Assembly (NCBI RefSeq): GCF_014654785.1
Contig: NZ_BNBD01000003.1
Location: 310,001 to 374,000 of the forward strand
Source of the DNA: Streptomyces mashuensis
Lineage (GTDB): Bacteria; Actinomycetota; Actinomycetes; Streptomycetales; Streptomycetaceae
DNA length: 64,000 bases
Reading direction: 5' to 3'
Position numbers and translations under genes: made by a program
The notes under the pieces: model-generated
What the model saw: the letters and a program-made list of their open reading frames with translations, nothing else
The model's database searches: none
Told to the model about the DNA's origin: nothing
Shown: positions 8,198 to 17,084 of the stretch, piece after piece
How the letters are laid out: each line of letters starts with the position of its first letter
Numbering within the stretch: the first letter of the stretch is position 1

Positions 8198-9049
8198 ATG
8201 GCAGACCGTCCCGTCCGCAAGAAGCCGCAGCTCAACCGGGCCCGTGTGGTGCGCACCGAGCGTCTGACCCCGCACATGGTGCGCGTGGTGCTCGGTGGCG
8301 AGGGCCTGGCCGAGTTCGGCGCGGGCCCGCACACCGACCACTACGTCAAGCTGCTCTTCCCGGTGCCCGGGGTCGCCTACCCCCAGCCCTTCGACATGGA
8401 GGTCATACGCCGGGACCTGCCGCGCGACCAGTGGCCGCGGACCCGCACGTACACGGTGCGCGCCTTCGACCGGGCGGCGCGCGAGCTGACGATCGACTTC
8501 GTCCACCACGGCGAGCAGGGCCTGGCCGGCCCGTGGGCCGCGCACGTCCGGCCGGGCGAGGAGGTCCTGTTCCTGGGCCCCGGCGGCGGGTACGCGCCCG
8601 ACCCGGCCGCGGACTGGCACCTGCTGGCGGGCGACGAGAGCGCGCTGCCGGCGATCGCGGCGTCGCTGGAGGCGATGCCGGCGGGTGCGGTGGTGCACGC
8701 GTTCGTGGAGGTGGCGGGCCCGGAGGAGGAGCAGAAGCTCACGCTTCCGGAAGGCGTCGAGGTCACGTGGCTGCACCGGGGCACGGACCCGGTGGGCCGG
8801 GCGCTGGTCGAAGCCGTCCGGGGCCTGGACTTCCCGGCCGGTGACGCGCAGGTCTTCGTCCACGGCGAGGCGGGCTTCGTGAAGGAGCTCCGCCGCCACC
8901 TGCGGCTGGAGCGCGGCGTTCCGAGGGAGCGGCTGTCGATCTCCGGCTACTGGCGCCGGGGCCACGACGAGGACGGCTGGCAGGCGTCCAAGCGCGAGTG
9001 GAACGCACAGGTGGAGGCCGAGCAGGAGGGCACGGCCACGGCGGCCTGA
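8198..9049 (+). CDS. Siderophore-interacting protein (FAD-dependent ferric reductase)
   Basis: A 283-residue cytosolic flavoprotein of the SIP/ViuB family, which reduces ferric-siderophores to release Fe(II). The N-terminal flavin-binding barrel contains RTYTVRAFD, the family flavin motif. A nucleotide-binding fold follows (WHLLAGDESALPAIAASLEA, then VHGEAGFVKELRRHL). The C-terminus has the conserved ISGYWRRGHDEDGW. The ATG follows GGGGAGA. The iron box at 8149-8167 indicates iron-repressed expression. No siderophore biosynthesis or uptake gene is adjacent, so it probably serves siderophore systems encoded elsewhere. Confidence 0.95.
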   Translation: MADRPVRKKPQLNRARVVRTERLTPHMVRVVLGGEGLAEFGAGPHTDHYVKLLFPVPGVAYPQPFDMEVIRRDLPRDQWPRTRTYTVRAFDRAARELTIDFVHHGEQGLAGPWAAHVRPGEEVLFLGPGGGYAPDPAADWHLLAGDESALPAIAASLEAMPAGAVVHAFVEVAGPEEEQKLTLPEGVEVTWLHRGTDPVGRALVEAVRGLDFPAGDAQVFVHGEAGFVKELRRHLRLERGVPRERLSISGYWRRGHDEDGWQASKREWNAQVEAEQEGTATAA

Positions 9050-9071
9050 CGCCCCGTCGTATCCTCACCCC

Positions 9072-9362
9072 ATGCGTACCCTCCGCCGGGTCCTGCCCGC
9101 AGCCGCCGCGGCGGCCCTCCTCCTCCCGGCCGCGGTCACGGCGGCCCCTCCGGCCTTCGCCCAGGTGACGGCGGCGGACCCGGACGACCCGGACGAGGGC
9201 GACGCGGCGTCGGAGGAGGACGAGGAGACCGAGGACGACGCCGGCGTCAGCACAGGCGAACTGGCGGCGGTCATCGCCGGCACCGCGGCCCTCACCGCCG
9301 CCCTGGCCTCGACGGCCACGTACCTGCTGACGCGCCGCCGGGGCCGGACGGACGAGGCGTGA
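9072..9362 (+). CDS. Small acidic exported, membrane-anchored protein
   Basis: A 96-residue protein I do not recognise. Residues 1-30 are a signal peptide-like segment ending AFA. Residues about 33-58 are strongly acidic (repeated Asp/Glu with DDPD and EEDEETEDD runs). Residues 64-87 form a hydrophobic segment followed by RRRGRTDEA, consistent with a C-terminal membrane anchor. The mature protein would be a short acidic stalk outside the cell. It starts 22 bases after the siderophore-interacting gene and may be transcribed with it, but no Shine-Dalgarno sequence is obvious. Confidence 0.65.
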   Translation: MRTLRRVLPAAAAAALLLPAAVTAAPPAFAQVTAADPDDPDEGDAASEEDEETEDDAGVSTGELAAVIAGTAALTAALASTATYLLTRRRGRTDEA

Positions 9363-9438
9363 CGCCCCCGCGGCCGCTGGCACGAACAGCGCCGCACCCC
9401 CACACCGCCGCGACGGCGCGCAACCACAACACCGCAGC

Positions 9439-9480
9439 CCGGCGGTGCCGAACCCGCACGGGCAGGTTCGGCACCGCCGG
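9439..9480. terminator. Bidirectional terminator hairpin
   Basis: A perfect 16-bp inverted repeat (9439-9454 and 9465-9480) with a 10-base loop, in the convergent gap between the small acidic-protein gene and helY. It can serve both strands. No T-run follows, as is usual for Streptomyces hairpin terminators. Confidence 0.8.
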
Positions 9481-9547
9481 ACACCCCGGCACCTCTTGAT
9501 CGCCGTCGCGGCGGAGAGCCGGGCAAGGGCGGCCCCTGGACGTGGGC

Positions 9548-12361
9548 TCAGCCCACCGACGAGTACGCCACCACTCCGCGCAGCAGCGAGTCCACCGCGC
9601 GGCGGGCCGTGCGGGCCACGCCGCTCTCCGCGGGGGCCGCTGCGGCGATCTGGCCCAGGACGTCGATCAGCTGCTTCGACCAGCGGACGAAGTCACCGGC
9701 CGGCATGTCGATCTCGCGCAGCACCTCGTCCAGGCCGTGGCCGGAGGCCCACCGGTACGCGGGCCAGGCGAAGCCCAGGTCCGGTTCGCGCTGGCCGACG
9801 CCCTCGGCCTGGTTGATGCGGTGGTCCTCCTCCAGCGCGTCGAGGCGGCCCCAGACGCGGACCATCTCGGCCAGGGCGTCCCGGGCCGGGCCCGTCGGCA
9901 GCTTCGGCGGGGCGGCGTCGTCCGCGGCGCGCGCCTCGTAGACGAGCGCGGACGCGCACGCCGCGAGCTCGGCCGGCTTGAGGCCCTCCCACACACCCTC
10001 GCGCAAGCACTCCGCGGCCAGCAGGTCCAGCTCGCCGTAGAGCCGGGCCAGGCGCCGGCCGTCCTCGGTGACCTCGTCGTTCCGCAGGTAGCCCAGGTCG
10101 GTCAGGAGTGCGCAGATGCGGTCGAAGGTGCGGGCGATGGTGTTCGTGCGGCCCTCGATGCGGCGCTCCAGCTGCCGCGTGTCGCGCAGCAGGCGGTGGT
10201 AGCGCTCCGCCCAGCGGGCGTGGTCCTCGCGCTCGTCGCAGCCGTGGCACGGGTGGGCGCGGATCGCCGTGCGCAGCCGGGTGATCTCGGCGTCGTCGAC
10301 GGCCGCCGAGCGGGCCTTGCGGTGCCGCTCCGGCACGATGTGCCCGGCCTTGGTGCGCAGCGCCGACGCCAGGTCGCGCCGCGACTGCGGGCTGCGCGGG
10401 TTGAACGAGCGCGGGATCCGCATCCGCTCCAGCGGCTCCACCGGCACCGGGAAGTCGATCGCGGCGAGCCGCTTGACCTGCCGCTCGGCGGTGAGCACCA
10501 GGGGGCGGGGGCCGTCGTAGTGGTCCATGCGGTGCCGGTCGGTGCGGGCCGGGGCCACGCCCGGGTCGAGCACCAGGGCCAGGCCCGCGAACTTCCCCGT
10601 CGGCACGTGGATGACGTCACCCGGCTTGAGCCGCTCCAGCGCGGCCGCCGCTGCGGCCCGCCGCTGCACGGCGCCCTGCTTGGCCAGCTCGGTCTCGCGT
10701 TCCTTCAGCTCGCGGCGCAGCCGCGCGTACTCCTCGAAGTCGCCGAGGTGGCACGTGATCGCCTCGCGGTAGCCGGCCAGGCCCTCCTCGTTCTTCTGCA
10801 CCTGCCGGGAGATGCCCACCACGGAGCGGTCGGCCTGGAACTGGGCGAAGGAGGTCTCCAGCAGCTCGCGCGAGCGGTGCCGGCCGAACTGCGAGACGAG
10901 GTTGACCGCCATGTTGTACGACGGCTTGAAGCTGGACCGCAGCGGGTACGTGCGGGTGCCGGCGAGGCCCGCGAGGGCGGCGGGGTCCATGGCGCGCTGC
11001 CACAGCACGACCGCGTGGCCCTCGACGTCGATGCCGCGGCGCCCGGCCCGGCCGGTGAGCTGGGTGTACTCGCCGGGCGTGATGTCGGCGTGCTGCTCGC
11101 CGTTCCACTTGACGAGCTTCTCCAGCACCACGGAGCGGGCCGGCATGTTGATGCCCAGCGCCAGCGTCTCGGTGGCGAAGACGGCCTTGACCAGGCCCTT
11201 GGTGAAGAGCTCCTCGACCACCTCCTTGAAGGTGGGGAGCATGCCCGCGTGGTGGGCGGCGATGCCGCGCTCCAGGCCCTCGAGCCACTCGTAGTACCCG
11301 AGGACGTGCAGGTCCTCCGAGGGGATCGCGGCGGTGCGCTCCTCGACTATCTCGCGGACCGTGGCGCGGGCCTCGGCGTCGTTGAGCCGCAGCCCGGCGT
11401 AGAGGCACTGCTGCACGGCGGCCTCGCAGCCGGCGCGGCTGAAGATGAAGGTGATGGCGGGCAGCAGCCCCTCGGCGTCGAGGCGCTCGATGACCTCCAC
11501 CCGGCTGGGCGTCCAGATGCGGCTGCGCTGGCGGCGCTCCCGCTCCCGGTCGGCCTCGCGCATCGCGCCGCGCCGCCGGTCGCGGCCCAGCGGGCGGCTG
11601 TTCTCCATGCGGGCCAGCCGCACCAGGTCGGGGTTGACCTCGCGGCGGCCCCGGCCGCCGGCGGCACCGGCCTTCTCCTCGAACAGGTCGTACATCCGCC
11701 GGCCGGCCAGGACGTGCTGCCACAGCGGCACCGGCCGGTGCTCGGAGACGATCACCTCGGTGTCGCCGCGGACGGTGTCGAGCCAGTCGCCGAACTCCTC
11801 GGCGTTGGAGACGGTGGCCGACAGGGAGACCAGGGTCACCGACTCGGGGAGGTGGATGATGACCTCCTCCCAGACGGCGCCGCGGAAGCGGTCGGAGAGG
11901 TAGTGCACCTCGTCCATGACCACGTAGCCGAGGCCGTCGAGGGTCCGGGACCCGGCGTACAGCATGTTGCGCAGCACCTCGGTGGTCATCACGACCACGG
12001 GGGCGTCGGAGTTCACGCTGTTGTCACCGGTGAGGAGGCCGACCTGGCCGGCGCCGTAGCGGCGCACCAGGTCCGTGTACTTCTGGTTGGACAGCGCCTT
12101 GATCGGCGTGGTGTAGAAGCACTTGCGGCCCTGGGTGAGGGCCAGGTGGACGGCGAACTCGCCCACGATGGTCTTGCCGGAGCCGGTCGGCGCGGCGACC
12201 AGCACCCCCTTGCCCGCCTCCAGGGCCCGGCAGGCGTCCAGCTGGAAGGGGTCAAGCTCGAAGTCGTACATCGCCCGGAAGGGCGCGAGCGCGGTGGCCT
12301 GCTCGGCGGCGCGGCGCCGGGCCAGGGCGTAGCGCTCAGCAGGGGACATGTCGTCGGTCAT
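9548..12361 (-). CDS. helY: Ski2/Mtr4-like DEVH-box RNA helicase
   Basis: A 937-residue superfamily 2 helicase. Motif I is APTGSGKT, then TPIKALSNQKY, motif II DEVH (VVMDEVHYLSD), motif III SATVSNAEEF and motif VI QLTGRAGRRGID. A long C-terminal region (about 500-937) resembles the DSHCT-type extension of Ski2/Mtr4 helicases. Actinobacterial HelY is presumed to act in RNA processing or decay, but its substrate is not settled. The ATG at 12361 follows GGAAG; a second ATG four codons on is possible. It lies downstream of tatC but behind a strong hairpin, so it probably has its own promoter. Confidence 0.93.
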   Translation of the reverse strand: MTDDMSPAERYALARRRAAEQATALAPFRAMYDFELDPFQLDACRALEAGKGVLVAAPTGSGKTIVGEFAVHLALTQGRKCFYTTPIKALSNQKYTDLVRRYGAGQVGLLTGDNSVNSDAPVVVMTTEVLRNMLYAGSRTLDGLGYVVMDEVHYLSDRFRGAVWEEVIIHLPESVTLVSLSATVSNAEEFGDWLDTVRGDTEVIVSEHRPVPLWQHVLAGRRMYDLFEEKAGAAGGRGRREVNPDLVRLARMENSRPLGRDRRRGAMREADRERERRQRSRIWTPSRVEVIERLDAEGLLPAITFIFSRAGCEAAVQQCLYAGLRLNDAEARATVREIVEERTAAIPSEDLHVLGYYEWLEGLERGIAAHHAGMLPTFKEVVEELFTKGLVKAVFATETLALGINMPARSVVLEKLVKWNGEQHADITPGEYTQLTGRAGRRGIDVEGHAVVLWQRAMDPAALAGLAGTRTYPLRSSFKPSYNMAVNLVSQFGRHRSRELLETSFAQFQADRSVVGISRQVQKNEEGLAGYREAITCHLGDFEEYARLRRELKERETELAKQGAVQRRAAAAAALERLKPGDVIHVPTGKFAGLALVLDPGVAPARTDRHRMDHYDGPRPLVLTAERQVKRLAAIDFPVPVEPLERMRIPRSFNPRSPQSRRDLASALRTKAGHIVPERHRKARSAAVDDAEITRLRTAIRAHPCHGCDEREDHARWAERYHRLLRDTRQLERRIEGRTNTIARTFDRICALLTDLGYLRNDEVTEDGRRLARLYGELDLLAAECLREGVWEGLKPAELAACASALVYEARAADDAAPPKLPTGPARDALAEMVRVWGRLDALEEDHRINQAEGVGQREPDLGFAWPAYRWASGHGLDEVLREIDMPAGDFVRWSKQLIDVLGQIAAAAPAESGVARTARRAVDSLLRGVVAYSSVG

Positions 12362-12419
12362 CGCTTCCGAGCCTACCGGCCGCCCCCGACAGCCACCTGA
12401 TCTTTACGGGGGGCCGGCC

Positions 12420-12451
12420 GACCGGCCCGGGGGCGGGGCCCCGGGCCGGTC
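12420..12451 (-). terminator. tatC terminator hairpin
   Basis: A perfect 13-bp inverted repeat (12420-12432 and 12439-12451) with a 6-base loop, 14 bases after the tatC stop. It separates the tatAC transcript from helY. Confidence 0.8.
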
Positions 12452-12465
12452 GCGCGCGGCTCACC

Positions 12466-13377
12466 TCACGTGACGTCGTCGTAGCCGCCGCGGCCGGCGG
12501 TGCGCTCCTGACGCGTCAGCGGCTCGGCCTCCAGGGGCTCCGGGGAGAGGTCGAGCGGGGCGGCCTCGTCGTCGGACAGCAGCCGGTCGGGGTTGTTGCG
12601 CTCGCGGCGCTTGTCGTTGAGGATCGCGAACCCGACGGCACCGAAGTAGAGGATGATGATCGGCACCGCGAGGACGCACATGCCGAACGGGTCGGTGCTG
12701 GGCGTGGCCACCGCACCGAAGACGAACACACCCATGGTCACGCCGCGCCACCACTTGACCATGGCGCGTCCGCTGACCATCCCGACGAGGTTCAGCATCA
12801 CCAGGAGCAGCGGCAGCTCGAAGGCGAGGCCGAAGACGAGGATCATCCGGACGGTGAAGTCGAGGATGTCGTCGAGGTTGAGGGTGTTGGCCGCGCTGTC
12901 CGGGGTGACGCTGAGGAGCACCCGCATGCTCGTGGGCATGATCACGTACGCCAGGTAGGCGCCCGCGAGGAACAGCGGGGCGGCCGTGGCGACGAAGGCG
13001 ATGGTGTACTTCTTCTCGTTCCGGTGCAGGCCCGGGGCGAGGAACGCCCACAGCTGGTAGAGCCAGACGGGCGAGGAGATGGTGACACCGGCCAGGAGGC
13101 AGACCTTCACCACCGTGGTGAACGGCGAGGTCGGTGTGTTGAAGATCAGGACCGCGCAGTTGCCGCCGTGGCTGGCCGCCAGGTCGCGGCCGGGGCACTC
13201 GGGCACCGGGGCGGCCAGGAAGTCCATGATCTGCTTGTTGTAGAACGCGGCGACGACGCTGACCACCACGATCGCCAGCACGGCCTTCGCCAGCCGGTTG
13301 CGCAGCTCACGCAAGTGCTCCGTGAGGGGCATCCGCCCCTCGGGGTCCTTCTCCTTCTTGCGGGCAGACTTGAGCAA
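12466..13377 (-). CDS. tatC: Twin-arginine translocase subunit TatC
   Basis: A 303-residue polytopic membrane protein with six predicted spans. It is the TatC core that recognises twin-arginine signal peptides and exports folded proteins. The N-terminal MPLTEHLRELRNRLAKA segment is diagnostic. The first periplasmic loop carries CPGRDLAASHGGNC, and the cytoplasmic tail is charged. The TTG at 13377 gives the usual Streptomyces MLKSARKK start; ATG 13332 is an alternative. It lies 64 bases after tatA on the same strand. Exported Tat substrates in this window probably include the Tat lipoprotein at 50045. Confidence 0.96.
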   Translation of the reverse strand: MLKSARKKEKDPEGRMPLTEHLRELRNRLAKAVLAIVVVSVVAAFYNKQIMDFLAAPVPECPGRDLAASHGGNCAVLIFNTPTSPFTTVVKVCLLAGVTISSPVWLYQLWAFLAPGLHRNEKKYTIAFVATAAPLFLAGAYLAYVIMPTSMRVLLSVTPDSAANTLNLDDILDFTVRMILVFGLAFELPLLLVMLNLVGMVSGRAMVKWWRGVTMGVFVFGAVATPSTDPFGMCVLAVPIIILYFGAVGFAILNDKRRERNNPDRLLSDDEAAPLDLSPEPLEAEPLTRQERTAGRGGYDDVT

Positions 13378-13441
13378 CCCACGTCCCTATCTCGTGCGGC
13401 AGGCGGTCGCCGACGGCGGCCGCCTCAGTCTGTCCGGGGTA

Positions 13442-13723
13442 TCAGCGCTGGGTCGTACGGTCGGTGGGCTCGGTCACCGGCCGGGAGGACACGTCGCCGG
13501 GCGCGGCCTTGATGGTGCGCGGGGCGGGCTCACCGGCGGGCGGGTCGGCAGGGGCCGCGGCGTTGTCCTGGCCCTCGGCCTTCATCGCCTTGGCCTCGCT
13601 CTTCAGGATGCGGGCCGACTTGCCCAGCGAGCGCGCCATGTCCGGGAGCTTCTTCGCACCGAACAGCAGGATGACGACAACGAGGAGGAGGATGAGCTCT
13701 GGAGCACCGAGCCGTCCGAACAT
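13442..13723 (-). CDS. tatA: Twin-arginine translocase subunit TatA
   Basis: A 93-residue single-span protein that forms the Tat conduit with TatC. The N-terminal helix [20 protein letters not shown] contains the conserved FGAKKLP hinge. An amphipathic helix follows ([19 protein letters not shown]), then a disordered polar tail. The ATG follows GAGAAGG. It is upstream of tatC in the same direction, and the two are probably one transcript. Confidence 0.97.
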   Translation of the reverse strand: MFGRLGAPELILLLVVVILLFGAKKLPDMARSLGKSARILKSEAKAMKAEGQDNAAAPADPPAGEPAPRTIKAAPGDVSSRPVTEPTDRTTQR

Positions 13724-13981
13724 GTCTTTACCTTCTCACCGAGGCGGGATGGGAGTGGAGCCTGGTGACCGATCGGACATTTGTCCATCAGCCGTACGGC
13801 AGCGATCGTAACGCGCGGGGGTGAACGCACGGCAATCCCTCTGCATACGCACCGTGGGCGCACCACCCGGCCGGAGCCGGAGGAGACCCTCCGCCTCGTG
13901 CCAGGGCCGCCCCGCCCAGCGTACCGCCCGGCCACCCGGTCAAGGAGATGGCCGGGAGCGCCTCCGGGTTCCCTCCGCGGC

Positions 13982-14188
13982 TCAGCCGCCGCGCACCGTC
14001 CGCGCCGTCTCGGCGGCCAGCGGGGCCGCGGCCCGCTCCAGGTCCTCGGCGGCCCGCCCGATGCGCCGGGATGCCTCCGCCACCTGCGACGACAGCCGCC
14101 GCACCTCGGCGAAGACGCGCACGGCCGGCACCGCGAGCACGACGATCCCGCAGAACCCCAGGGCGACGGCGAACACGGTCCAGAACAT
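13982..14188 (-). CDS. Small single-span membrane protein with coiled coil
   Basis: 68 residues. A hydrophobic N-terminal span (about 2-24) is followed by a heptad-like amphipathic segment (VFAEVRRLSSQVAEASRRIG, then RAAEDLERAAAPL), suggesting a membrane-anchored coiled coil. I do not know its function. Its position between pafC and tatA, co-oriented with both, is what supports it as a gene. The gap to the zinc-ribbon gene upstream is only 21 bases, so those two are probably an operon. Confidence 0.7.
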   Translation of the reverse strand: MFWTVFAVALGFCGIVVLAVPAVRVFAEVRRLSSQVAEASRRIGRAAEDLERAAAPLAAETARTVRGG

Positions 14189-14209
14189 GGGAGCAGCCTA
14201 ACCGCGGTC

Positions 14210-14476
14210 TCAGGCCGTGATGTGCAGCCGCAGGGTCCGCACGCCCCCGCCGGTGAGCAGTTCCACGATCCGCTCCCCCGCCGGCTTGCGCACCGACGAA
14301 CCGCAGTCGGGGCAGGTGAAGGAGTAGAACGTGGTCCGGTCGCTGGCCCCGATCGCCAGCCGCAGCGCCCCGGCCGCCAGCTCGAACCGGCCCCGGCACT
14401 CGGGGCACGCCGCCTTGAACACGGCGGTGGTGCGCACCGCGGTCTCCGTCACGTCCCCTGAACCTTCCACCGTCAC
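14210..14476 (-). CDS. Small zinc-ribbon protein
   Basis: 88 residues with two CxxC knuckles (CPEC near residue 24 and CPDC near residue 55), so a probable zinc ribbon. Between them is a hydrophobic-basic strand region. It has no signal peptide or membrane span. It lies 40 bases downstream of pafC and 21 bases upstream of the small coiled-coil membrane gene. GTG 14476 has GGAGGGACGAG upstream; GTG 14452 with AGGGGAC is an equally plausible start. Function unknown; RNA or DNA binding, or assembly of a metal site, would fit. Confidence 0.75.
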   Translation of the reverse strand: MTVEGSGDVTETAVRTTAVFKAACPECRGRFELAAGALRLAIGASDRTTFYSFTCPDCGSSVRKPAGERIVELLTGGGVRTLRLHITA

Positions 14477-14516
14477 CTCGTCCCTCCCCCGTCGCGGGCC
14501 CGCGCCCGCCGGGGCT

Positions 14517-15479
14517 TCACTCTCCGTAGGCCGCCAGCGCCTCGCGGGCGGCCTCCCGCGCGCTCGCCGCCAGGTCCTCCGGCGAGACGATGCGCCCGTC
14601 GCGGCCCAGCCGCAGCGCCAGCCGGCGCAGCGAGGCGGGGTCGGGGGTGCGCAGCGTGATCCGCAGGCCCCCGTCCGGCAGCTCGTCGGCCCGGTCGTGC
14701 GGGTAGTACTCGGCGACCCAGCGGCCGCCGGGGCCCACCTCGATGACGACCTCGGGGTCCTCGGCGGCCGGCTGCACCAGCCCCTGGGAGAGGTCGCGCA
14801 GCTCCACCGGCGGCGGGTCGGAGACCTCGTCCAGCAGCCTGATCTCGGCCACCCGGTCCAGGCGGAAGGTCCGGCGCGCCTCGGACAGGCGGCACCAGGC
14901 CTCCATGTACGTGTGGCCGACGGCGAACAGCCGGATGGGGTCGACCTCGCGCTCGGTCAGCTCGTCGCGGGCCGGCGAGTAGTAGCGCAGCCACACGCGG
15001 CGCCGCTCGGAGATGGCCCGGTCCGCCTCGGCGAACACCCCGCCCTCCGACTCGAACCGCACCGACAGGCGCGAGCTGGCCTCGGCGGCCTCACCGGCCG
15101 CCGCCTCGATCTTGGCGGTGGCGCGGACGAGCGCCTGCCGGTCGCCCTCCCGCAGCCCCGGCAGGGTGGCCACCGCGCGGGCGGCCACCAGCAGCGCCGT
15201 CGCCTCGTCGGCGGCCAGCCGCAGCGGCTCGCCGGTGCTGGTGCCCGAGGCGTCGGGGTTGTGCCACCAGATGCGCTCGCCGTCGGTGTCGATGTCGAGC
15301 AGGTCGCCGCCGCGGAAGCTGGTCCCGCACATCGGCAGGATGTCCAGGTCGCCGATCAGCTCGTCCTCGCTGATGCCGAAGGCGCGCGCGACGTCGGCGA
15401 CGCGGGCGCCGGGGCGTTCCCTCAGGTAGGTGACGAGGGACAGCATGCGCCGCGTGTGGTCAATGGCGTTGATGGCCAT
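14517..15479 (-). CDS. pafC: WYL-domain regulator PafC
   Basis: A 320-residue WYL-domain transcriptional regulator. The N-terminal winged helix (about 1-70, RRMLSLVTYLRERPGARVAD) is followed by the WYL domain (VWLRYYSPARDELTEREVDP with the RLFAVGHTYMEAWC strand) and a WCX C-terminal extension. In mycobacteria PafB and PafC form a complex that activates much of the RecA/LexA-independent DNA-damage response. pafC begins 49 bases after pafB. Two small genes follow on the same strand. Confidence 0.9.
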   Translation of the reverse strand: MAINAIDHTRRMLSLVTYLRERPGARVADVARAFGISEDELIGDLDILPMCGTSFRGGDLLDIDTDGERIWWHNPDASGTSTGEPLRLAADEATALLVAARAVATLPGLREGDRQALVRATAKIEAAAGEAAEASSRLSVRFESEGGVFAEADRAISERRRVWLRYYSPARDELTEREVDPIRLFAVGHTYMEAWCRLSEARRTFRLDRVAEIRLLDEVSDPPPVELRDLSQGLVQPAAEDPEVVIEVGPGGRWVAEYYPHDRADELPDGGLRITLRTPDPASLRRLALRLGRDGRIVSPEDLAASAREAAREALAAYGE

Positions 15480-15528
15480 CAGATTCTGGGGTCCGTTCCT
15501 CTCAAGCCCTGCTCAGCCCGGTCCGCGG

Positions 15529-16530
15529 TCAGCCCTTGGCGACCGCGCGCAGCCGGTCCACGACGTCGGCGCGCAGCTCGGCGGGGCCGAGCACCACCAC
15601 GTCGGGGCCGAACTCCACCAGCCACGCGTCCAGGCCGTGGCCGTACGGGATCTCCAGCTCGTCCCAGCCGTCGCCCAGCGCCCGGGTGACGGTGGCCCGC
15701 TCGCGCAGCGGGTAGCCGTGGCCGGCCCGTACCTTGATCCGGGCGGTGCCGGTGGCGGTCTCGCCCGCCCAGCTCTCGACGGTCTCGCGCACCGTGACGT
15801 GGTCGGGCACCGGCGCGGTGAACGGCAGGGCGCGCGAGCGCACCTTGCCGGTGATCCGCGACAGCCGGAAGACGCGCTCGGCCTGCCGGTCGCGGTCCCA
15901 GCCGGCCAGGTACCAGTGGCCGCGGCAGAACTCCAGCGCCCACGGCTCCACCCGGCGCTGCTCGGGCCGGGCCGCGTTGGCCTTGCGGTAGTCGAAGACC
16001 ACCGGGCGCCGGTCGCGGGCGGCCAGCAGCAGCGGCTCGAAGGCCGCCTCGTGGGTGGGGACGCGGGTCTCCAGCGCGCTCTGCCCGCCGTACGGGTCCT
16101 CGGCCAGCGGCATGCCCGCGGCCCGCAGCTTCTGCAGCGCGCCGCTGGCCGCGGCGGCCAGCCGGGCCTGCTGCCAGACGCTGGCCGCCAGCCCCAGCGC
16201 CGCGGCCTCCTCGGCGTCCAGGGTGATGGGCGGCAGCCGGTTGCTGTCCCGGCGGGCCAGGTAGCCGGTCTCGCCGTCGACGCCCTCGACGGTCTCGATG
16301 ACGAGTCCGAGCTCGCGGAGGTCTTCCTTGTCGCGCTCGAACATGCGGTTGAAGGCGTCGTCGCTGCCGCTCTCGGAGGCGCCCGCAGCGGAGGCGGCGG
16401 CCGCGGAGCCGGCCGTGGCCTCGATGTACGCCTCGATCGAACCGCGCAGCTCCGCCTTGGTGAGCGGACGGCGGGTGCCCAGCAGGCACAACGCCAGGTT
16501 CATCAGCCGCTCGGCCTTGGCAATGGCCAT
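15529..16530 (-). CDS. pafB: WYL-domain regulator PafB
   Basis: 333 residues, paralogous to PafC and the partner half of the PafBC regulator. The N-terminal helix-turn-helix begins MAIAKAERLMNLALCLLGTR. The WYL domain includes PVVFDYRKANAARPEQRRVE and LEFCRGHWYLAGWDRDR. The start at 16530 has AGAGAGGG upstream; the longer reading to 16557 lacks support. In several actinobacteria pafB/pafC lie near pafA; here two FKBP genes sit between them. Confidence 0.92.
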   Translation of the reverse strand: MAIAKAERLMNLALCLLGTRRPLTKAELRGSIEAYIEATAGSAAAASAAGASESGSDDAFNRMFERDKEDLRELGLVIETVEGVDGETGYLARRDSNRLPPITLDAEEAAALGLAASVWQQARLAAAASGALQKLRAAGMPLAEDPYGGQSALETRVPTHEAAFEPLLLAARDRRPVVFDYRKANAARPEQRRVEPWALEFCRGHWYLAGWDRDRQAERVFRLSRITGKVRSRALPFTAPVPDHVTVRETVESWAGETATGTARIKVRAGHGYPLRERATVTRALGDGWDELEIPYGHGLDAWLVEFGPDVVVLGPAELRADVVDRLRAVAKG

Positions 16531-16595
16531 CGACGCCCTCTCTACTTGTGCTCTCAACGGCTGACCGTACCGCTCAGCGGTCCCCCGGCAAAAGC

Positions 16596-16628
16596 CGAGG
16601 GCCCGTGCCGGTCCGGCACGGGCCCTCG
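16596..16628 (-). terminator. Terminator after the FKBP gene
   Basis: A perfect 15-bp inverted repeat (16596-16610 and 16614-16628) with a 3-base loop, 21 bases after the cytosolic FKBP stop and before pafB. It separates the two transcripts. Confidence 0.85.
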
Positions 16629-16649
16629 CACGTCACGTCACCCGGAGGA

Positions 16650-17027
16650 TCAGCGACCGACGCCCATCAGGTCGCAGACGAAGATCAGCGTCTCGCCCGG
16701 GGCGATCTTGCCGCCGGCGCCGCGGTCGCCGTAGGCCTGGTGGGCCGGGATGATCAGCTGGCGGCGCCCGCCGACCTTCATGCCCTGCACACCCAGGTCC
16801 CAGCCCTCGATGACCTGGCCCACGCCCAGCTGGAACTCGAGCGCGCTGCCACGGTTCCAGCTCGCGTCGAACTCCTCGCCGGTGGAGAAGGAGACACCCA
16901 CGTAGTGGACGCGGACGACGTCGCCCGCCTTGGCGACCTCTCCGTCGCCCTCCCAGATGTCCTTGATCTCCAGGTTGGCCGGCGGCTCGCCACCCGGGAA
17001 GTCGACCTCGGGCTTCTCGATGTTCAC
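16650..17027 (-). CDS. FKBP-type peptidyl-prolyl isomerase (cytosolic)
   Basis: A 125-residue single FKBP domain without signal sequence. FKBP-fold motifs are VRVHYVGVSFSTGEEFDASW, QVIEGWDLGVQGMKVGGRR, IPAHQAYGDRG and ETLIFVCDLMGV. It catalyses cis-trans isomerisation of prolyl bonds. The GTG at 17025-17027 has TAGGAGC upstream at good spacing. It lies 57 bases downstream of the FKBP lipoprotein gene on the same strand and may be co-transcribed with it. Confidence 0.94.
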   Translation of the reverse strand: MNIEKPEVDFPGGEPPANLEIKDIWEGDGEVAKAGDVVRVHYVGVSFSTGEEFDASWNRGSALEFQLGVGQVIEGWDLGVQGMKVGGRRQLIIPAHQAYGDRGAGGKIAPGETLIFVCDLMGVGR

Positions 17028-17084
17028 GAAAGTGCTCCTACGAACGTTCTGCATGGACAACCGGGCAATTCTGACAGACGCCGA

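Noticed and set aside
9542..12400. A very long plus-strand open frame opposite helY, and similar frames opposite the betaine transporter, glpK and metH
   Set aside because: In high-GC DNA the antisense frames of real genes stay open by codon bias. Their translations are Ala/Gly/His/Arg-rich without family motifs, while the other strand has clear ones.
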